Numbered from the stretch's first letter, positions 1 to 9,397 are shown. The stretch is 64,000 nucleotides of DNA from an uncultured Pelagibacteraceae bacterium (GCA_902578305.1 CACHCK010000001.1:119136-183135), one strand, 5' to 3'. The notes: generated from the sequence alone by a model not told the origin. Numbers and translations are program-made.

Positions 1-471
1 TTGTTTGCGAACCAACATTTAGCATTAGAGCGCATGCCCTCAGAGTTAAGAAAAAAGTTGGAGGGAAAAAAAGCAATTCACTCAGCCCTCGTGCCTTATT
101 CCCCGGGGGGTGGCTATGGTGATAAGGATAGAGAAATGGGAAGAAGCATGGATATAAGAGCGTCAAATGATGCTTTTGCTCAACAAATACATCCTATTAT
201 TCAGAGTCATCCTGAAACAAATAAAGAGGGTATTTATGGCACGGTTGGTTATATCATTGGTATTGATGGCATGGATAACCAGGAAGCTATGGAATTACTT
301 ATGGAATTGAGTGCATGGCAGTGTAGAGATGAATTTGTTTATAGACATAAATGGAAAAAAGATATGTTAACTATGTGGGACAATAGAAGTGTTCTACATC
401 GAGCAACTGGCGGTTATGAAGGACAAGAACGTCTCTTACACCGTACAACCATTGCAGCCTACGGAATGTAA
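1..471 (+). CDS. TauD/TfdA-family 2-oxoglutarate dioxygenase, C-terminal part
   Basis: This is the C-terminal 156 residues of an Fe(II)/2-oxoglutarate-dependent dioxygenase; the gene must begin left of the window, since the HxD half of the iron site is absent and the frame is open at base 1. What is visible is the second half of the core: a WDNRSVLHRAT block (about residues 126-136) whose His133 would be the distal iron ligand, and Arg144, which would hold the 2-oxoglutarate carboxylate. Taurine, 2,4-D and carnitine-type dioxygenases share this layout, so the substrate cannot be told. The family call is firm; the specificity is open. Confidence 0.8.
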   Translation: MFANQHLALERMPSELRKKLEGKKAIHSALVPYSPGGGYGDKDREMGRSMDIRASNDAFAQQIHPIIQSHPETNKEGIYGTVGYIIGIDGMDNQEAMELLMELSAWQCRDEFVYRHKWKKDMLTMWDNRSVLHRATGGYEGQERLLHRTTIAAYGM

Positions 472-481
472 AATATATTTT

Positions 482-1459
482 ATGGTAAAATTAAAAAAAG
501 TTTTAAAATACTTTCTACTGCTCATACTAATTTTATTAGCATTCATTATCTATAATTCCGTATACTTTGATATACCAAAAGAAAATGTTATTGCGAAACA
601 TGCAAAGGGGGCCTCAGAATTTATAGAACTCAAAGATGGATCGTTAATTCATGTAAGGGATGAAGGAAATAAAAATGGAAGTACTTTAGTTTTAATACAC
701 GGATTTAATGGGTCACTTTTTAATTTCGAAAGTATGAATAAATTTTTATTAGATGATTTTAGAATAATATCATTGGACTTGCCAGCTCATGGATTAACAG
801 GACCAGTCAATAGTGATAATTATTCTATTGATGGATTTATTAGAGTCATTAACGAAGTATTAAAAATTAAAAATATAAATGAATTTTTTCTTGCAGGCCA
901 CTCTATGGGTGGAAGAGTTGTTTGGGATTATACAATTGACTATCCAGAAGAAGTGAGTGGTTTACTGATTATAGGCTCAGCTTTTTTAGCAAGCGAGGAA
1001 GAATACAAAGAATTTCAGTCAGAGAATGCCCCGCCAATTGCATTTAAACTCTTAGAAATTCCATTCTTTAGGCAAATGCTTGGCTATATAACGCCAAGAT
1101 TTATTGTAACTCAGGCCGCTTACCAAACGGTTTATAACCAGAATATCATAACTGAGGAATTAATTGATCAATTTCATGAAATAATTTTACTTGAAGGCTC
1201 TAGAGAGGCAATTGGTAATCTGATAGTTAATAATGAAAAAGACTTTGTTACTAACCCTAAATTACTGCAAAACATAAAAGTTCCTACTTTAATACTCCAT
1301 GGTGAAGAGGATAATTTAGTTGATGTAAGATTTAATAGACACTTTTTAGAAAATATTCCTAATATAAGCTTAATTTTATACCCTAAAGTTGGTCATATGC
1401 CTCCAATGGAAATACCGGAAATAATAGCTGAAGATATCAAAAATTTTATAGTAAATTAA
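482..1459 (+). CDS. membrane-anchored alpha/beta hydrolase
   Basis: This is a 325-residue alpha/beta-hydrolase-fold enzyme. An N-terminal hydrophobic helix (about residues 8-25) probably anchors it in the inner membrane. The HGF oxyanion motif lies near residue 73, and the nucleophile elbow GHSMGG puts the serine near 141. An Asp near 277 (GEEDNLVD) and a His near 305 (VGHMPP) complete a normal triad. The frame is open from 389, but that part overlaps the dioxygenase gene; ATG at 482, ten bases after the upstream stop, gives a natural membrane anchor. The substrate is unknown; esterase, lipase and C-C hydrolase roles are all possible. Confidence 0.8.
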   Translation: MVKLKKVLKYFLLLILILLAFIIYNSVYFDIPKENVIAKHAKGASEFIELKDGSLIHVRDEGNKNGSTLVLIHGFNGSLFNFESMNKFLLDDFRIISLDLPAHGLTGPVNSDNYSIDGFIRVINEVLKIKNINEFFLAGHSMGGRVVWDYTIDYPEEVSGLLIIGSAFLASEEEYKEFQSENAPPIAFKLLEIPFFRQMLGYITPRFIVTQAAYQTVYNQNIITEELIDQFHEIILLEGSREAIGNLIVNNEKDFVTNPKLLQNIKVPTLILHGEEDNLVDVRFNRHFLENIPNISLILYPKVGHMPPMEIPEIIAEDIKNFIVN

Positions 1460-1473
1460 ATTTGTTTAAAGTT

Positions 1474-2787
1474 ATGATAAATGAAAAATTGATACTACCT
1501 TGTGGCGCTGAAATTAAAAATAGATTTCTTAAATCAGCAATGACTGAGGGTTTAGCAAAAAGTGATGCGGCAGCAAATAAAAGACATAATAATCTCTATG
1601 AAAGATGGGCTAAAGGTGGAATAGGAATTTCTGTTACAGGTAATGTTCAAGTTGATCATCGATATATTGAACGAGCTGGTAATGTCGTAATAGAAGGAAA
1701 ACAGTCTAATGAAAGTTTAGCTGCTTTAGCCGACTGGTCAAAAGCTGGAACGCAAAATAATACTCACCTATGGATGCAATTAAGTCATGCCGGCAGGCAG
1801 ACTCCTTTTAGTATTAACAAAGAGAGCAGGGCGCCCTCAGTTCAACCTTTACCTACCCTGGGCGGAGTTCTAAAGTTTGGAGTGCCAAAAGAGCTTAGCC
1901 AATCTGAAATCTTGAATATAATTGATCAATTTGTAAATGCCGCTGAGGTTGCAAAGCAAACAGGGTTCACTGGCGTTCAACTGCATTCAGCTCACGGCTA
2001 TCTTCTCTCAGAATTCTTATCACCAAATGTTAATCAACGAACTGATGAGTGGGGAGGTAGCATTGAAAATCGATCCAGATTACTAATTACAGCAATTGAA
2101 GCGATCCGAGATAAAGTTGGAAGTAATTTTCCTATTTCAGTAAAACTTAATTCAAGTGATTTTCAAAAGGGTGGATTTACTCACGAGGAAAGTATTAAAG
2201 TTGCAAGGATACTGAATAATACCTCTCTTGACTTACTTGAAATTTCTGGTGGAACTTATGAAAATTTTACTGCATTGGAAATGGATTCATTTAACTTAAA
2301 GAAAGCAAAAACAATAAAACCCCAGCGTAGCACGAAAGTAAGAGAAGCTTATTTCTTGAAATACGCTGAAGCTATTAAAGATGTAATTTCAATTCCTTTA
2401 GCAGTTACAGGAGGCTTTCGCTCTGCAGAGGGCATGAACAATGCGCTTCAAAGCGGAGCTTGTGATGTAATTGGTTTGGGAAGGCCGCTTTGCTCAGAAC
2501 CGGACATTGTAAATAAATTAATTAGTGGTGAAAAAAAATCAGCAATTCTATATGAAAATATGCTGGAATTTGGTCCGTGGATACTTGGCTTAAACAGCCC
2601 GATATCACTTATGCGTTCTAATAATAAAGCTGCTCAAGTTTATTGGTGTTATCGTCAAATATTAAAAATCGCTGACGGCAATGAAGTTGATACAAAGCTA
2701 GGACTTTTTAAGGCATTTCTTGATCACTTCAGAGATGATTCCGCTAACAGCAAAAAATATAAAGCCTATTGGAAAGATCTGGATTGA
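1474..2787 (+). CDS. Old Yellow Enzyme-family NADH:flavin oxidoreductase
   Basis: This is an FMN-binding TIM-barrel oxidoreductase of about 437 residues. Family marks are the AMTEG stretch near the N-terminus, HAGRQ (about 105-109), HSAHGYLLSEFLSP (about 171-184, with the substrate-binding His pair) and the N-x-R-x-D-x-W-GGS-x-ENR signature (about 187-200). The C-terminal phosphate loop (GLGRPLCSEPD) is also present. ATG at 1474 is chosen; a TTG at 1462 would add four residues. It follows the hydrolase closely and probably shares its transcript. Relatives reduce enones or act as dienoyl-CoA or xenobiotic reductases; no Fe-S cysteine cluster of the 2,4-dienoyl-CoA type is seen. Confidence 0.85.
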   Translation: MINEKLILPCGAEIKNRFLKSAMTEGLAKSDAAANKRHNNLYERWAKGGIGISVTGNVQVDHRYIERAGNVVIEGKQSNESLAALADWSKAGTQNNTHLWMQLSHAGRQTPFSINKESRAPSVQPLPTLGGVLKFGVPKELSQSEILNIIDQFVNAAEVAKQTGFTGVQLHSAHGYLLSEFLSPNVNQRTDEWGGSIENRSRLLITAIEAIRDKVGSNFPISVKLNSSDFQKGGFTHEESIKVARILNNTSLDLLEISGGTYENFTALEMDSFNLKKAKTIKPQRSTKVREAYFLKYAEAIKDVISIPLAVTGGFRSAEGMNNALQSGACDVIGLGRPLCSEPDIVNKLISGEKKSAILYENMLEFGPWILGLNSPISLMRSNNKAAQVYWCYRQILKIADGNEVDTKLGLFKAFLDHFRDDSANSKKYKAYWKDLD

Positions 2788-3314
2788 AAAAAATTATTTT
2801 AATACTGGTACTTTTTCATTCATCTTTTGTTTTTGCAGACCAAAAAGACAGTCGATTGAACAGTTTGTTTGATGAGTTATTTTTAAGTAATGACAATATG
2901 CAAGCCAGTTCTATTTTAGCTGACATTTGGAATATATGGTCTATTGCAGAAAATATTGAAGCCCAAAAAATATTTGATGAAGGCAACAAAATGATGAATC
3001 GTGGAAGTTTAGAAGAAGCAATAGCTTTATTTACGCAGGTAATTGATCTTAAACCTGATTTTGCAGAAGGTTGGAACAAAAGAGCTACTGTTCTCTTTTT
3101 AAAAGGTGATTTAGAGGCTTCAATTTCTGATATCCAAAAAACTCTTGAACTAGAACCAAGACACTTTGGAGCACTTGATGGACTTGCGGAAATCTATTTA
3201 ATTCAGGATGATCTTTTGGGAGCTGCAGCAACGTATAAAAGAATTCTGGAAATTATCCCAACAAGTAAAAAATCTCAAGACCGACTCAAATTAATTAACG
3301 AACTTGTTGTTTAA
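2784..3314 (+). CDS. exported TPR-repeat protein
   Basis: This is a protein of about 176 residues with an N-terminal signal peptide (hydrophobic run ending in FADQ) followed by tetratricopeptide repeats in the second half: helices such as EGNKMMNRGSLEEAIALF, then AEGWNKRATVLFLKGDLEAS and HFGALDGLAEIYLIQDD. TPR proteins are scaffolds, so the partner is unknown. The TTG start at 2784 overlaps the stop of the oxidoreductase gene (TTGA) and leaves a clean signal peptide; a TTG at 2769 would add five residues. It looks periplasmic. Confidence 0.7.
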   Translation: MKKIILILVLFHSSFVFADQKDSRLNSLFDELFLSNDNMQASSILADIWNIWSIAENIEAQKIFDEGNKMMNRGSLEEAIALFTQVIDLKPDFAEGWNKRATVLFLKGDLEASISDIQKTLELEPRHFGALDGLAEIYLIQDDLLGAAATYKRILEIIPTSKKSQDRLKLINELVV

Positions 3315-3316
3315 TT

Positions 3317-3877
3317 ATGTGTGGGCGTTTCGTTCTCTCCGACAAAAAAGTTATTAAAGAAAAATTTAATGTTGAACTATCACCCTCATATAACATAGCT
3401 CCGTCACAAGATGTATTGGTTATAAAACCAGATCCCGTTTTTATGAAATGGTCATATTCACCAAAATGGAAAGATGATATGAACTTGATTAATTGTCGTC
3501 ACGAAACGTTGTTAGAAAAACCTTCTTTTAGGGGATCACTTAGATGTGTTTTTCTTGCAAATGGTTGGTATGAATGGCAGAGGCAAAATAACTCTAAAAC
3601 TCCTTTTTTTCATTATATTGAGAATGAATTGCTGTACTTTGCTGGTATTTATAATTTGAATAGTGGATGTGCAGTTGTAACTTGCCAGTCAAGTGAAACT
3701 GTTTCTCGTGTGCATCATAGACAACCTTTGCTTCTTGATGAGTCTCAAATAACTGAATGGATAAAAGGTAAGCATGAAATTGAAAGAAAAAAAGACAATC
3801 AAGTTCAAGTCTATGAAGTTTCAAAAAATGTTAATAGTCCTCGTAACGACAACCCTGAGTTGTTAGAAAAACCTTAA
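3317..3877 (+). CDS. SRAP (SOS response-associated peptidase, HMCES/YedK-like) protein
   Basis: This 186-residue protein belongs to the SRAP family, whose members form a thiazolidine crosslink with abasic sites in single-stranded DNA through the N-terminal Cys2. The sequence starts MCGRF, as required once Met1 is removed. The usual NARxET motif appears as NCRHET (Asn59). Glu86 lies in NGWYEW, and His133 in RVHHRQP replaces the usual IHxRMP. All four functional residues are kept although the surrounding motifs have drifted. It starts two bases after the TPR gene. The role in abasic-site protection is inferred from the family. Confidence 0.85.
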   Translation: MCGRFVLSDKKVIKEKFNVELSPSYNIAPSQDVLVIKPDPVFMKWSYSPKWKDDMNLINCRHETLLEKPSFRGSLRCVFLANGWYEWQRQNNSKTPFFHYIENELLYFAGIYNLNSGCAVVTCQSSETVSRVHHRQPLLLDESQITEWIKGKHEIERKKDNQVQVYEVSKNVNSPRNDNPELLEKP

Positions 3878-3893
3878 TCTATATAATTACAAA

Positions 3894-5498
3894 ATGAGTA
3901 AATTTTATACGTTCATAGATAGCACTTTTATTGATTTAGGAAGGCAATTTAAATTAAGCTATCTACCGCCTTTGATGATATATGTTGCTGCCGGTGTTTC
4001 GGGTTTAACCGGAATCGTTGGAACCTTTTTTGTAAAAGATTATCTAAATCTTTCGGCTGCTTTTTTAGCAGGACTTGGTTTTTGGGCAGGAATTCCATGG
4101 GCATTAAAGATGCCACTTGGTCATTTGGTTGATCTAATTTGGGAAAGAAAAGATTATCTTGTTTATGTGGGCGCATCACTCATCGCTTTAAGTCTTGCGA
4201 TCATGTTTGGCCTTATTATTCATACTGACTTGATGGTAAGGTACTTAAGTGTTGAAACCTGGTATGTTATTAGCGTTCTCCTAGCTCCGATAGGTTATGT
4301 GGTTCAAGACGTTGTTGCGGATGCAATGACAGTTGAAGCAGTTCCAAACATAGATTCCAGAGGAAACCAATACTCACCTGATGTAATAAAAAATATGCAT
4401 ACCACCATGCAGACATTAGGTAGATTTGCTATTATTGGCGGTACAGTAATTGTTGCATTAATTAATGTTGTTATTTTCAGTAGCGTTGAGGCTGAAACTG
4501 AACAAGAAAAAATAATTTTATACGGGAATATTTACCTCTTCGCACTGATCATTCCGTTCATATCAGTATTAGGGGTATTGCTTTCAATTTATTTAAAAAA
4601 GAAAAAAAACGACCAACTTTCAAAGTTAGGTATAGATCATCAAATCGAAATTGAAAAAACTAAGGTTGATTGGTGGATACTTGGAGGCTCTCTCGTTTTT
4701 GTAATTTTTACACTTAGCGTGGGAGGATTTAATCTTCCGTATGCACAAGAGATCGTATTCATTGGATCAATAAGTATTATATTTTTTCTTATGGCTAAAC
4801 TAATGCGTCAACTTCCTGAGTCGATGCGACTCACAATTTTAGGAACTGCAATCATAATATTTGTTTTCAGAGCAATGCCAGGTCCGGGCCCAGGCCTTAC
4901 CTGGTTTGAGATTGATAATTTAGGATTTGATGAGCAGTTCTTTTCTGTCCTTTCTCTTCTTGCCTCCTGTCTGACTTTACTTGGCATCATTATTTTAAGG
5001 CCTTTTATGGTCAATAACTCAATTGCAAAAATTATAGTGATATTATCAATTGCTGGAGCAATATTATTTTTGCCAAGCGTTGGCATGTATCATGGATTGC
5101 ATGATTGGACCTCGTCATTAACTAATGATGTTGTGGATGCACGATTTATTGCAATATTTAATACAGCTTTAGAGTCACCCCTAGGACAAGTTTCAATGAT
5201 TCCACTGCTTGCGTGGATTGCAAGAAATGCTCCAGCTCATCTAAAGGCTACATTTTTTGCTGTTTTTGCATCGTTTACAAATTTAGCTCTATCCGCAAGT
5301 GCATTGCTTACAAAGTATCTGAATCAAATTTACGAAGTAACGAGGGAAGTCAAGAATAAGGTAACAAATGAGATACTTTCAATTGCCGATTATTCTGATC
5401 TTGGTATTTTATTGATTGTTGTAACTTTGCTCACTCTTTTGGTACCAACAATTTCTGTTATAATCATTCAGAAAACTAGTCTAAAAACGGATGAATAA
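3894..5498 (+). CDS. BT1/MFS-type multi-pass transporter
   Basis: This is a 534-residue integral membrane protein with about twelve predicted membrane helices. The N-terminal half resembles the folate-biopterin transporter (BT1) branch of the major facilitator superfamily: an early glycine-rich helix pair, then a stretch reading GIPWALKMPLGHLVDL, where relatives carry PW-x-x-KPLxG. A charged loop (about residues 225-255) separates the two halves. Marine bacteria carry several uncharacterised BT1-like permeases, so folate should not be assumed as the substrate. It is followed after three bases by a tiny membrane gene and probably co-transcribed with it. Confidence 0.65.
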   Translation: MSKFYTFIDSTFIDLGRQFKLSYLPPLMIYVAAGVSGLTGIVGTFFVKDYLNLSAAFLAGLGFWAGIPWALKMPLGHLVDLIWERKDYLVYVGASLIALSLAIMFGLIIHTDLMVRYLSVETWYVISVLLAPIGYVVQDVVADAMTVEAVPNIDSRGNQYSPDVIKNMHTTMQTLGRFAIIGGTVIVALINVVIFSSVEAETEQEKIILYGNIYLFALIIPFISVLGVLLSIYLKKKKNDQLSKLGIDHQIEIEKTKVDWWILGGSLVFVIFTLSVGGFNLPYAQEIVFIGSISIIFFLMAKLMRQLPESMRLTILGTAIIIFVFRAMPGPGPGLTWFEIDNLGFDEQFFSVLSLLASCLTLLGIIILRPFMVNNSIAKIIVILSIAGAILFLPSVGMYHGLHDWTSSLTNDVVDARFIAIFNTALESPLGQVSMIPLLAWIARNAPAHLKATFFAVFASFTNLALSASALLTKYLNQIYEVTREVKNKVTNEILSIADYSDLGILLIVVTLLTLLVPTISVIIIQKTSLKTDE

Positions 5499-5501
5499 TT
5501 T

Positions 5502-5669
5502 ATGAAAAATGTATTACAGATCCTTGGTGTTTTTTTTGTAGGCGCCCTAATAGGTTTTATTTTATTAAGCTTTGGTTTGTCGGTAGATATTTCAATGATG
5601 TCAGGTACGGTAGTAATTCTTGTACTGGCTTACCTTGTTACTAAACAAAATAATAAGGAAAGAAAATAA
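5502..5669 (+). CDS. 55-residue two-helix membrane protein
   Basis: This short ORF encodes 55 residues starting MKNVLQILGVFF and ending in a basic tail (TKQNNKERK). Two hydrophobic segments (about residues 4-23 and 32-48) are split by a short loop. It sits three bases after the transporter stop, and its own TAA shares its last base with the ATG of the GST gene (TAATG), so translational coupling on both sides supports a real gene. No family is recognised; a small transporter accessory subunit is one guess. Confidence 0.6.
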   Translation: MKNVLQILGVFFVGALIGFILLSFGLSVDISMMSGTVVILVLAYLVTKQNNKERK

Positions 5670-6523
5670 TGGTTCAAATTCCAAGCGATCAAATTAAATC
5701 TAGAGAAATACTTAATTGGAAGGGTTTGCATTTATTTCATTTTAGAACTTCGTCATGTTCACAAAAACTTAGGATTTATTTAAACTTAAAAAAAATTTCA
5801 TGGATACCTCACAGCATTAATCTTGCTACAGGTAAAAACTATTCAGAATTCTTTCTAGGTATCAATCCTAAAGGACTGGTTCCTGTTCTAGTGGATGATG
5901 GTCGTGTTGAAATTGAGAGTAATGATATTCTTATATACCTTGAGAATAAATTTCCTGAAAACTCACTTGTTCCTGAAACCGATACAACAGAAATTGATAA
6001 ATTACTAAAAGAAGAAGATGATTTGCATGAGGATATAAGAAATATTGCTTATCGATATATGTTTGGTGGACTCGGCAAAAAAGACCCAAAAGAATTAGAT
6101 GCCTTTGAGAAATATAAATCATCTAATAGTGAGCTGGACTATCTAAAGTTAAAAGAAGTAAAGTTTTATAAGTCATTTCGTGAAAATGGAATAACTGATG
6201 AGGCGGTTAGGAATTCACTCAATAATTTTTGTAAATGTTATGATAAATACGAAACTCTATTAAATAAGCAAAAATACTTAATGGGTAGTAATCTTTCAAT
6301 GCTTGATATTGCCTGGTTTATTTATACATATAGGCTTTACGTCTCAGGATTTCCATTTAAAGACTGTTATCCAAAAATATCAGCATGGTTTCTTGACCTT
6401 TATTCTCGAAAAGAATTTTTTAAAGAGGTTAATGATCCGTTACCTCTAAAGCTAATTAGGCTTTACGCTAAGACATCAACATCTTTAAGCGGAAAGTCAA
6501 TTAAAGCTCTGCTCTCAAAATAA
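5669..6523 (+). CDS. glutathione S-transferase-like protein
   Basis: This is a 284-residue protein with an N-terminal thioredoxin-like GST domain: beta strand LHLFHFRTSSCSQKLRI (about 20-36), with Ser/Cys at the catalytic position, the cis-proline motif NPKGLVPVL (about 66-74), and an E-S dipeptide (83-84) that binds the glutathione gamma-glutamyl group. An all-alpha C-terminal domain contains a GST-type SMLDIAWF stretch. It is longer than the usual 200-230 residues because of an insert in the helical domain. It could act as a dehalogenase, isomerase or conjugating enzyme. Start and stop are coupled to the genes on both sides. Confidence 0.8.
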   Translation: MVQIPSDQIKSREILNWKGLHLFHFRTSSCSQKLRIYLNLKKISWIPHSINLATGKNYSEFFLGINPKGLVPVLVDDGRVEIESNDILIYLENKFPENSLVPETDTTEIDKLLKEEDDLHEDIRNIAYRYMFGGLGKKDPKELDAFEKYKSSNSELDYLKLKEVKFYKSFRENGITDEAVRNSLNNFCKCYDKYETLLNKQKYLMGSNLSMLDIAWFIYTYRLYVSGFPFKDCYPKISAWFLDLYSRKEFFKEVNDPLPLKLIRLYAKTSTSLSGKSIKALLSK

Positions 6524-7845
6524 TGACTGCCCAAGACAGATCATCCATACTTGAGGGATACTATAAATCTCATTGGCCTGTTGAATGTGGTGGAAATCGA
6601 CGCCAAAAGGCAACCAATGGATCATTAAATGCTCGTGAAAAAAAAGCTGTTGTACAAAGCATACGAAATGAACGTTGGAATGTTATGACAATTTATCGCG
6701 ATAATAATGAAATTTTTTTGGGCGGTACGATGCCAAGCTTTACTGGTCCAGAACCATTTGGATGGCTTCAAAAAATTGAACCTGAATCTTTGGAAATATT
6801 AGGGGAAACGCCAAAATTACCATGCGGTGATCACGTCTGGTGTGGCGCTATCGCAGCACATCAAAACGGCAATATCATTAAGGTTAATGGAAACTACATC
6901 CATAGTATTTCAAAAGAATGTGAGGTGATTAAAGAGTCAAAATTACCCATTGATCAGGCACATAACGGTTTACTAGTATTATCAGATGGAACAATCGTCA
7001 CTAAAGATTTACGGTTAGAAGGTCAAGGTTGTTCAACAATTACAAGATTAGATCAAAATCTAGATGTTTTACATGAACCCATACAATTGCCTGAGGGGTC
7101 TATGGGAAGAATTGCCTCAGACAAAACAGAAGATGGGGAGTTCATTTTTATTCCAGGTATCGAAAAAATATGGAAAATAAAAGTTCTACCTAATGATTTA
7201 GAAGTTAGTTCAGACTGGTCACCTAATTATAGGAAATCAAATGATGATCAAGGATTATCATGGGATGGCTGTATATCAGATGGATCACTCTGGCTGATGA
7301 ATAACGGAGACATTGACTCATTAAGAGCGATTTATTCAACTCATCCAAATGGTAGATTTAAAACTGCACCAAAAGAATTAAGTTGGAGACGTCCTGCTCC
7401 TTGGTCATGTAAGCAAAGGCTTTATAGATTTGATTTAATGTCAGAACAATTTGAATATATCGAACCATTTGAAAATCATGGAGGGGGTATTATTGCACCA
7501 CCTGTAAATATTCCCGAATGTAAAATCTGTGTATGCTGGGATAGTATAAATGGTGGCATAGCAGGTATTGATACATCAAATAACTCGCTAAAAATATCAT
7601 GGAAGATTGATAGTCTTAGACCAACAATGCAACCAGTTGTGTTTCCTGAAAGCAAAGAGTTAGTAATTAATAGTTTCGAAAATAATGACGATCACTTAGT
7701 GGTAATAGACCTATCTAGTGGAGAAATACTCTCAAAGGTTGCACTCAATTCACCTCTTGCTAATGGCATGTTTTTAACACCAGGCTTAAAGAATGATATT
7801 TTTTATTGCTCAACAAGAACATTTGCTCGCGTATCATGGAAATAA
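6523..7845 (+). CDS. hypothetical protein, possibly beta-propeller
   Basis: I do not recognise this 440-residue protein. It has no signal peptide and is cytoplasmic by appearance. Repeated strand-rich blocks with patterns like NGNIIKVNGNYIHSI, DGTIVTKDLRL, DGSLWLMNNGD and KELVINSFENNDDHLVVIDL resemble the blades of SMP-30/quinoprotein-type beta-propellers. It has many tryptophans and several cysteines (for example CGDHVWCG), which could bind a metal. Its ATG overlaps the GST stop, so the pair is likely to be translated together. A lactonase or dehydrogenase-like activity is possible but unsupported. Confidence 0.5.
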   Translation: MTAQDRSSILEGYYKSHWPVECGGNRRQKATNGSLNAREKKAVVQSIRNERWNVMTIYRDNNEIFLGGTMPSFTGPEPFGWLQKIEPESLEILGETPKLPCGDHVWCGAIAAHQNGNIIKVNGNYIHSISKECEVIKESKLPIDQAHNGLLVLSDGTIVTKDLRLEGQGCSTITRLDQNLDVLHEPIQLPEGSMGRIASDKTEDGEFIFIPGIEKIWKIKVLPNDLEVSSDWSPNYRKSNDDQGLSWDGCISDGSLWLMNNGDIDSLRAIYSTHPNGRFKTAPKELSWRRPAPWSCKQRLYRFDLMSEQFEYIEPFENHGGGIIAPPVNIPECKICVCWDSINGGIAGIDTSNNSLKISWKIDSLRPTMQPVVFPESKELVINSFENNDDHLVVIDLSSGEILSKVALNSPLANGMFLTPGLKNDIFYCSTRTFARVSWK

Positions 7846-7899
7846 ATTAGACTGAATATTTATCCTTTCAAAAAACAACTATTTTTGTAAAATTTTTGA

Positions 7900-9072
7900 A
7901 TGTTTGAGAAAGTTCAAAAATTATTCAATGAAAATTCAGTAAAGAATTGCCATTTTATATATCTGAAAAAAAATGGTAATGACTTTGAAAGTAATTCTAT
8001 TTCTTTAGGTAAATCCCATTGGAACAATAACCAGGATTTAAATGGTGACCACATATTTAGGCTGATGTCGATGAGTAAGCCGATTACAGCTTTGGCCGCA
8101 ATGCAATTAGTAGAAAAAGGTAAGTTAAATTTAGACTCGCCCGTTGAAGAAGTTCTTCCAGAGATTAAAGAAATACCAGTCCTGAATGCTGATAGTAAAT
8201 TGGTTAAGCAATCTAAATCAATAACATTGCGTCATCTAATGTCGCATACATCAGGTTTCGCTTATAATTCACTAATGATGATTACTTCTAAAAAAATAAA
8301 AGATTTATCGATTTCTATGAAAATATTATTATTTTTAAAAGGTATAATTACATACATTTATCCTTTTTCAAAAGGCCCAAGACTCTTCGAAGCAGGAACA
8401 GATTTTAAATATGGAACTGGTCTTGGTTTTGTAGGCATGATGATTGAAAAAGTTACAGGTCAGTCGTTAGAAGAATATTGCAAAGAAAATATTTTTAATC
8501 CACTAGATATGAAAAATACTTTTTTTACAATCCCTAGAGAAAAGAGAGATAAAATTGTACCTTTAGGCATTAGACAGGGAAAAAAATCTAAAGTGATAAG
8601 AAAAATGCCTTTCAAAGGTCAGCCTTACCCCAGGTTTTGGAGAAAATCTTACTATGGGGGAACTGAAATATTTAGTTCACCTAATGACTACGCAAATTTT
8701 GTGAAATGTTTAATGAACAAAGGCAGCTATAACGATAAGCAAATTATTTCTGAATCAAGTTTTAATGAAATGATAAAGCCAGGAAAATTTGATCAAATGT
8801 TTGAGAGAGATGATAATTATAATTTCATAATGGGTGAAAATGGAAGATTAAAAAATAAAATGAATAGATATGGGTTAGGTTTAACAATTTCTTTCGATCC
8901 AAATGACTCAAGGCCTATTGGATCTATTGCTCATGGTGGCGCTGCATGTACATTCTTTAGTTTTAATTTGGAAAAACAGAAGGGAGCCTTGATCTTTTCT
9001 AACTTCTATCCCTATAATGACAAAGAATGGTATGAAATGGTTGTTGCTTTTGAAAACGAAATTTATGCATAA
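7900..9072 (+). CDS. beta-lactamase-family serine hydrolase (class C/esterase type)
   Basis: This 390-residue enzyme has the penicillin-binding/beta-lactamase fold. The SxxK motif is S57-M-S-K60, followed by a typical LTALAAMQLVEKGKLNLD-like stretch; the second motif is Y171-G-T (Y-x-N position), and HGG near residue 348 stands for the KTG box. LMSHTSGF is the usual structural motif. No signal peptide is seen, so a cytoplasmic esterase or transesterase is more likely than antibiotic resistance. It is separated from the upstream gene by 54 bases and may have its own promoter. Confidence 0.85.
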   Translation: MFEKVQKLFNENSVKNCHFIYLKKNGNDFESNSISLGKSHWNNNQDLNGDHIFRLMSMSKPITALAAMQLVEKGKLNLDSPVEEVLPEIKEIPVLNADSKLVKQSKSITLRHLMSHTSGFAYNSLMMITSKKIKDLSISMKILLFLKGIITYIYPFSKGPRLFEAGTDFKYGTGLGFVGMMIEKVTGQSLEEYCKENIFNPLDMKNTFFTIPREKRDKIVPLGIRQGKKSKVIRKMPFKGQPYPRFWRKSYYGGTEIFSSPNDYANFVKCLMNKGSYNDKQIISESSFNEMIKPGKFDQMFERDDNYNFIMGENGRLKNKMNRYGLGLTISFDPNDSRPIGSIAHGGAACTFFSFNLEKQKGALIFSNFYPYNDKEWYEMVVAFENEIYA

Positions 9073-9103
9073 TTTAACAAATTAAAAATAAAGGAGTAAT
9101 AAT

Positions 9104-9397
9104 ATGGAATTTTGTAATGCTGTGAGGTTTAAAGTTAAAGAAGGTTGTGAAGAAGAATACTTAGAAATAAACAAAAGTTTTGAAAATTTACCTGGACAGA
9201 AGATGAGTCGTCTTTTCAAAACAGGAGACCGTACATATTGTTTTATTGGTATTTGGGAATCCGAAAAAGCCATTGCCTCACAAAGAGAAAATATGATTGG
9301 AAACTTAGATAAAGTAAGACACTTACTAGAGGAATTATCTCCTGAATTAGGTGTAACTGATCCTGTTTCAGGAACGGTTGTTCTTGATTATAGCTGA
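9104..9397 (+). CDS. small ABM-like (ferredoxin-fold) protein
   Basis: This 97-residue cytoplasmic protein is preceded by a good Shine-Dalgarno sequence (AAGGAG about 8 bases before ATG). The pattern of an N-terminal strand (FCNAVRFKVKEGCEEEYLEI), a helix, then paired strands (FKTGDRTYCFIGIWESEKA) matches dimeric alpha-beta barrel proteins such as antibiotic biosynthesis monooxygenase (ABM) domains. No cofactor residues can be assigned. It could be a small oxygenase or a stress-related orphan; the fold guess is moderate and function unknown. Confidence 0.6.
   Translation: MEFCNAVRFKVKEGCEEEYLEINKSFENLPGQKMSRLFKTGDRTYCFIGIWESEKAIASQRENMIGNLDKVRHLLEELSPELGVTDPVSGTVVLDYS

Noticed and set aside
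389..481. Extended N-terminus of the alpha/beta hydrolase overlapping the dioxygenase gene
   Set aside because: The extra 31 residues are out-of-frame dioxygenase coding sequence; ATG at 482 gives a normal membrane anchor.
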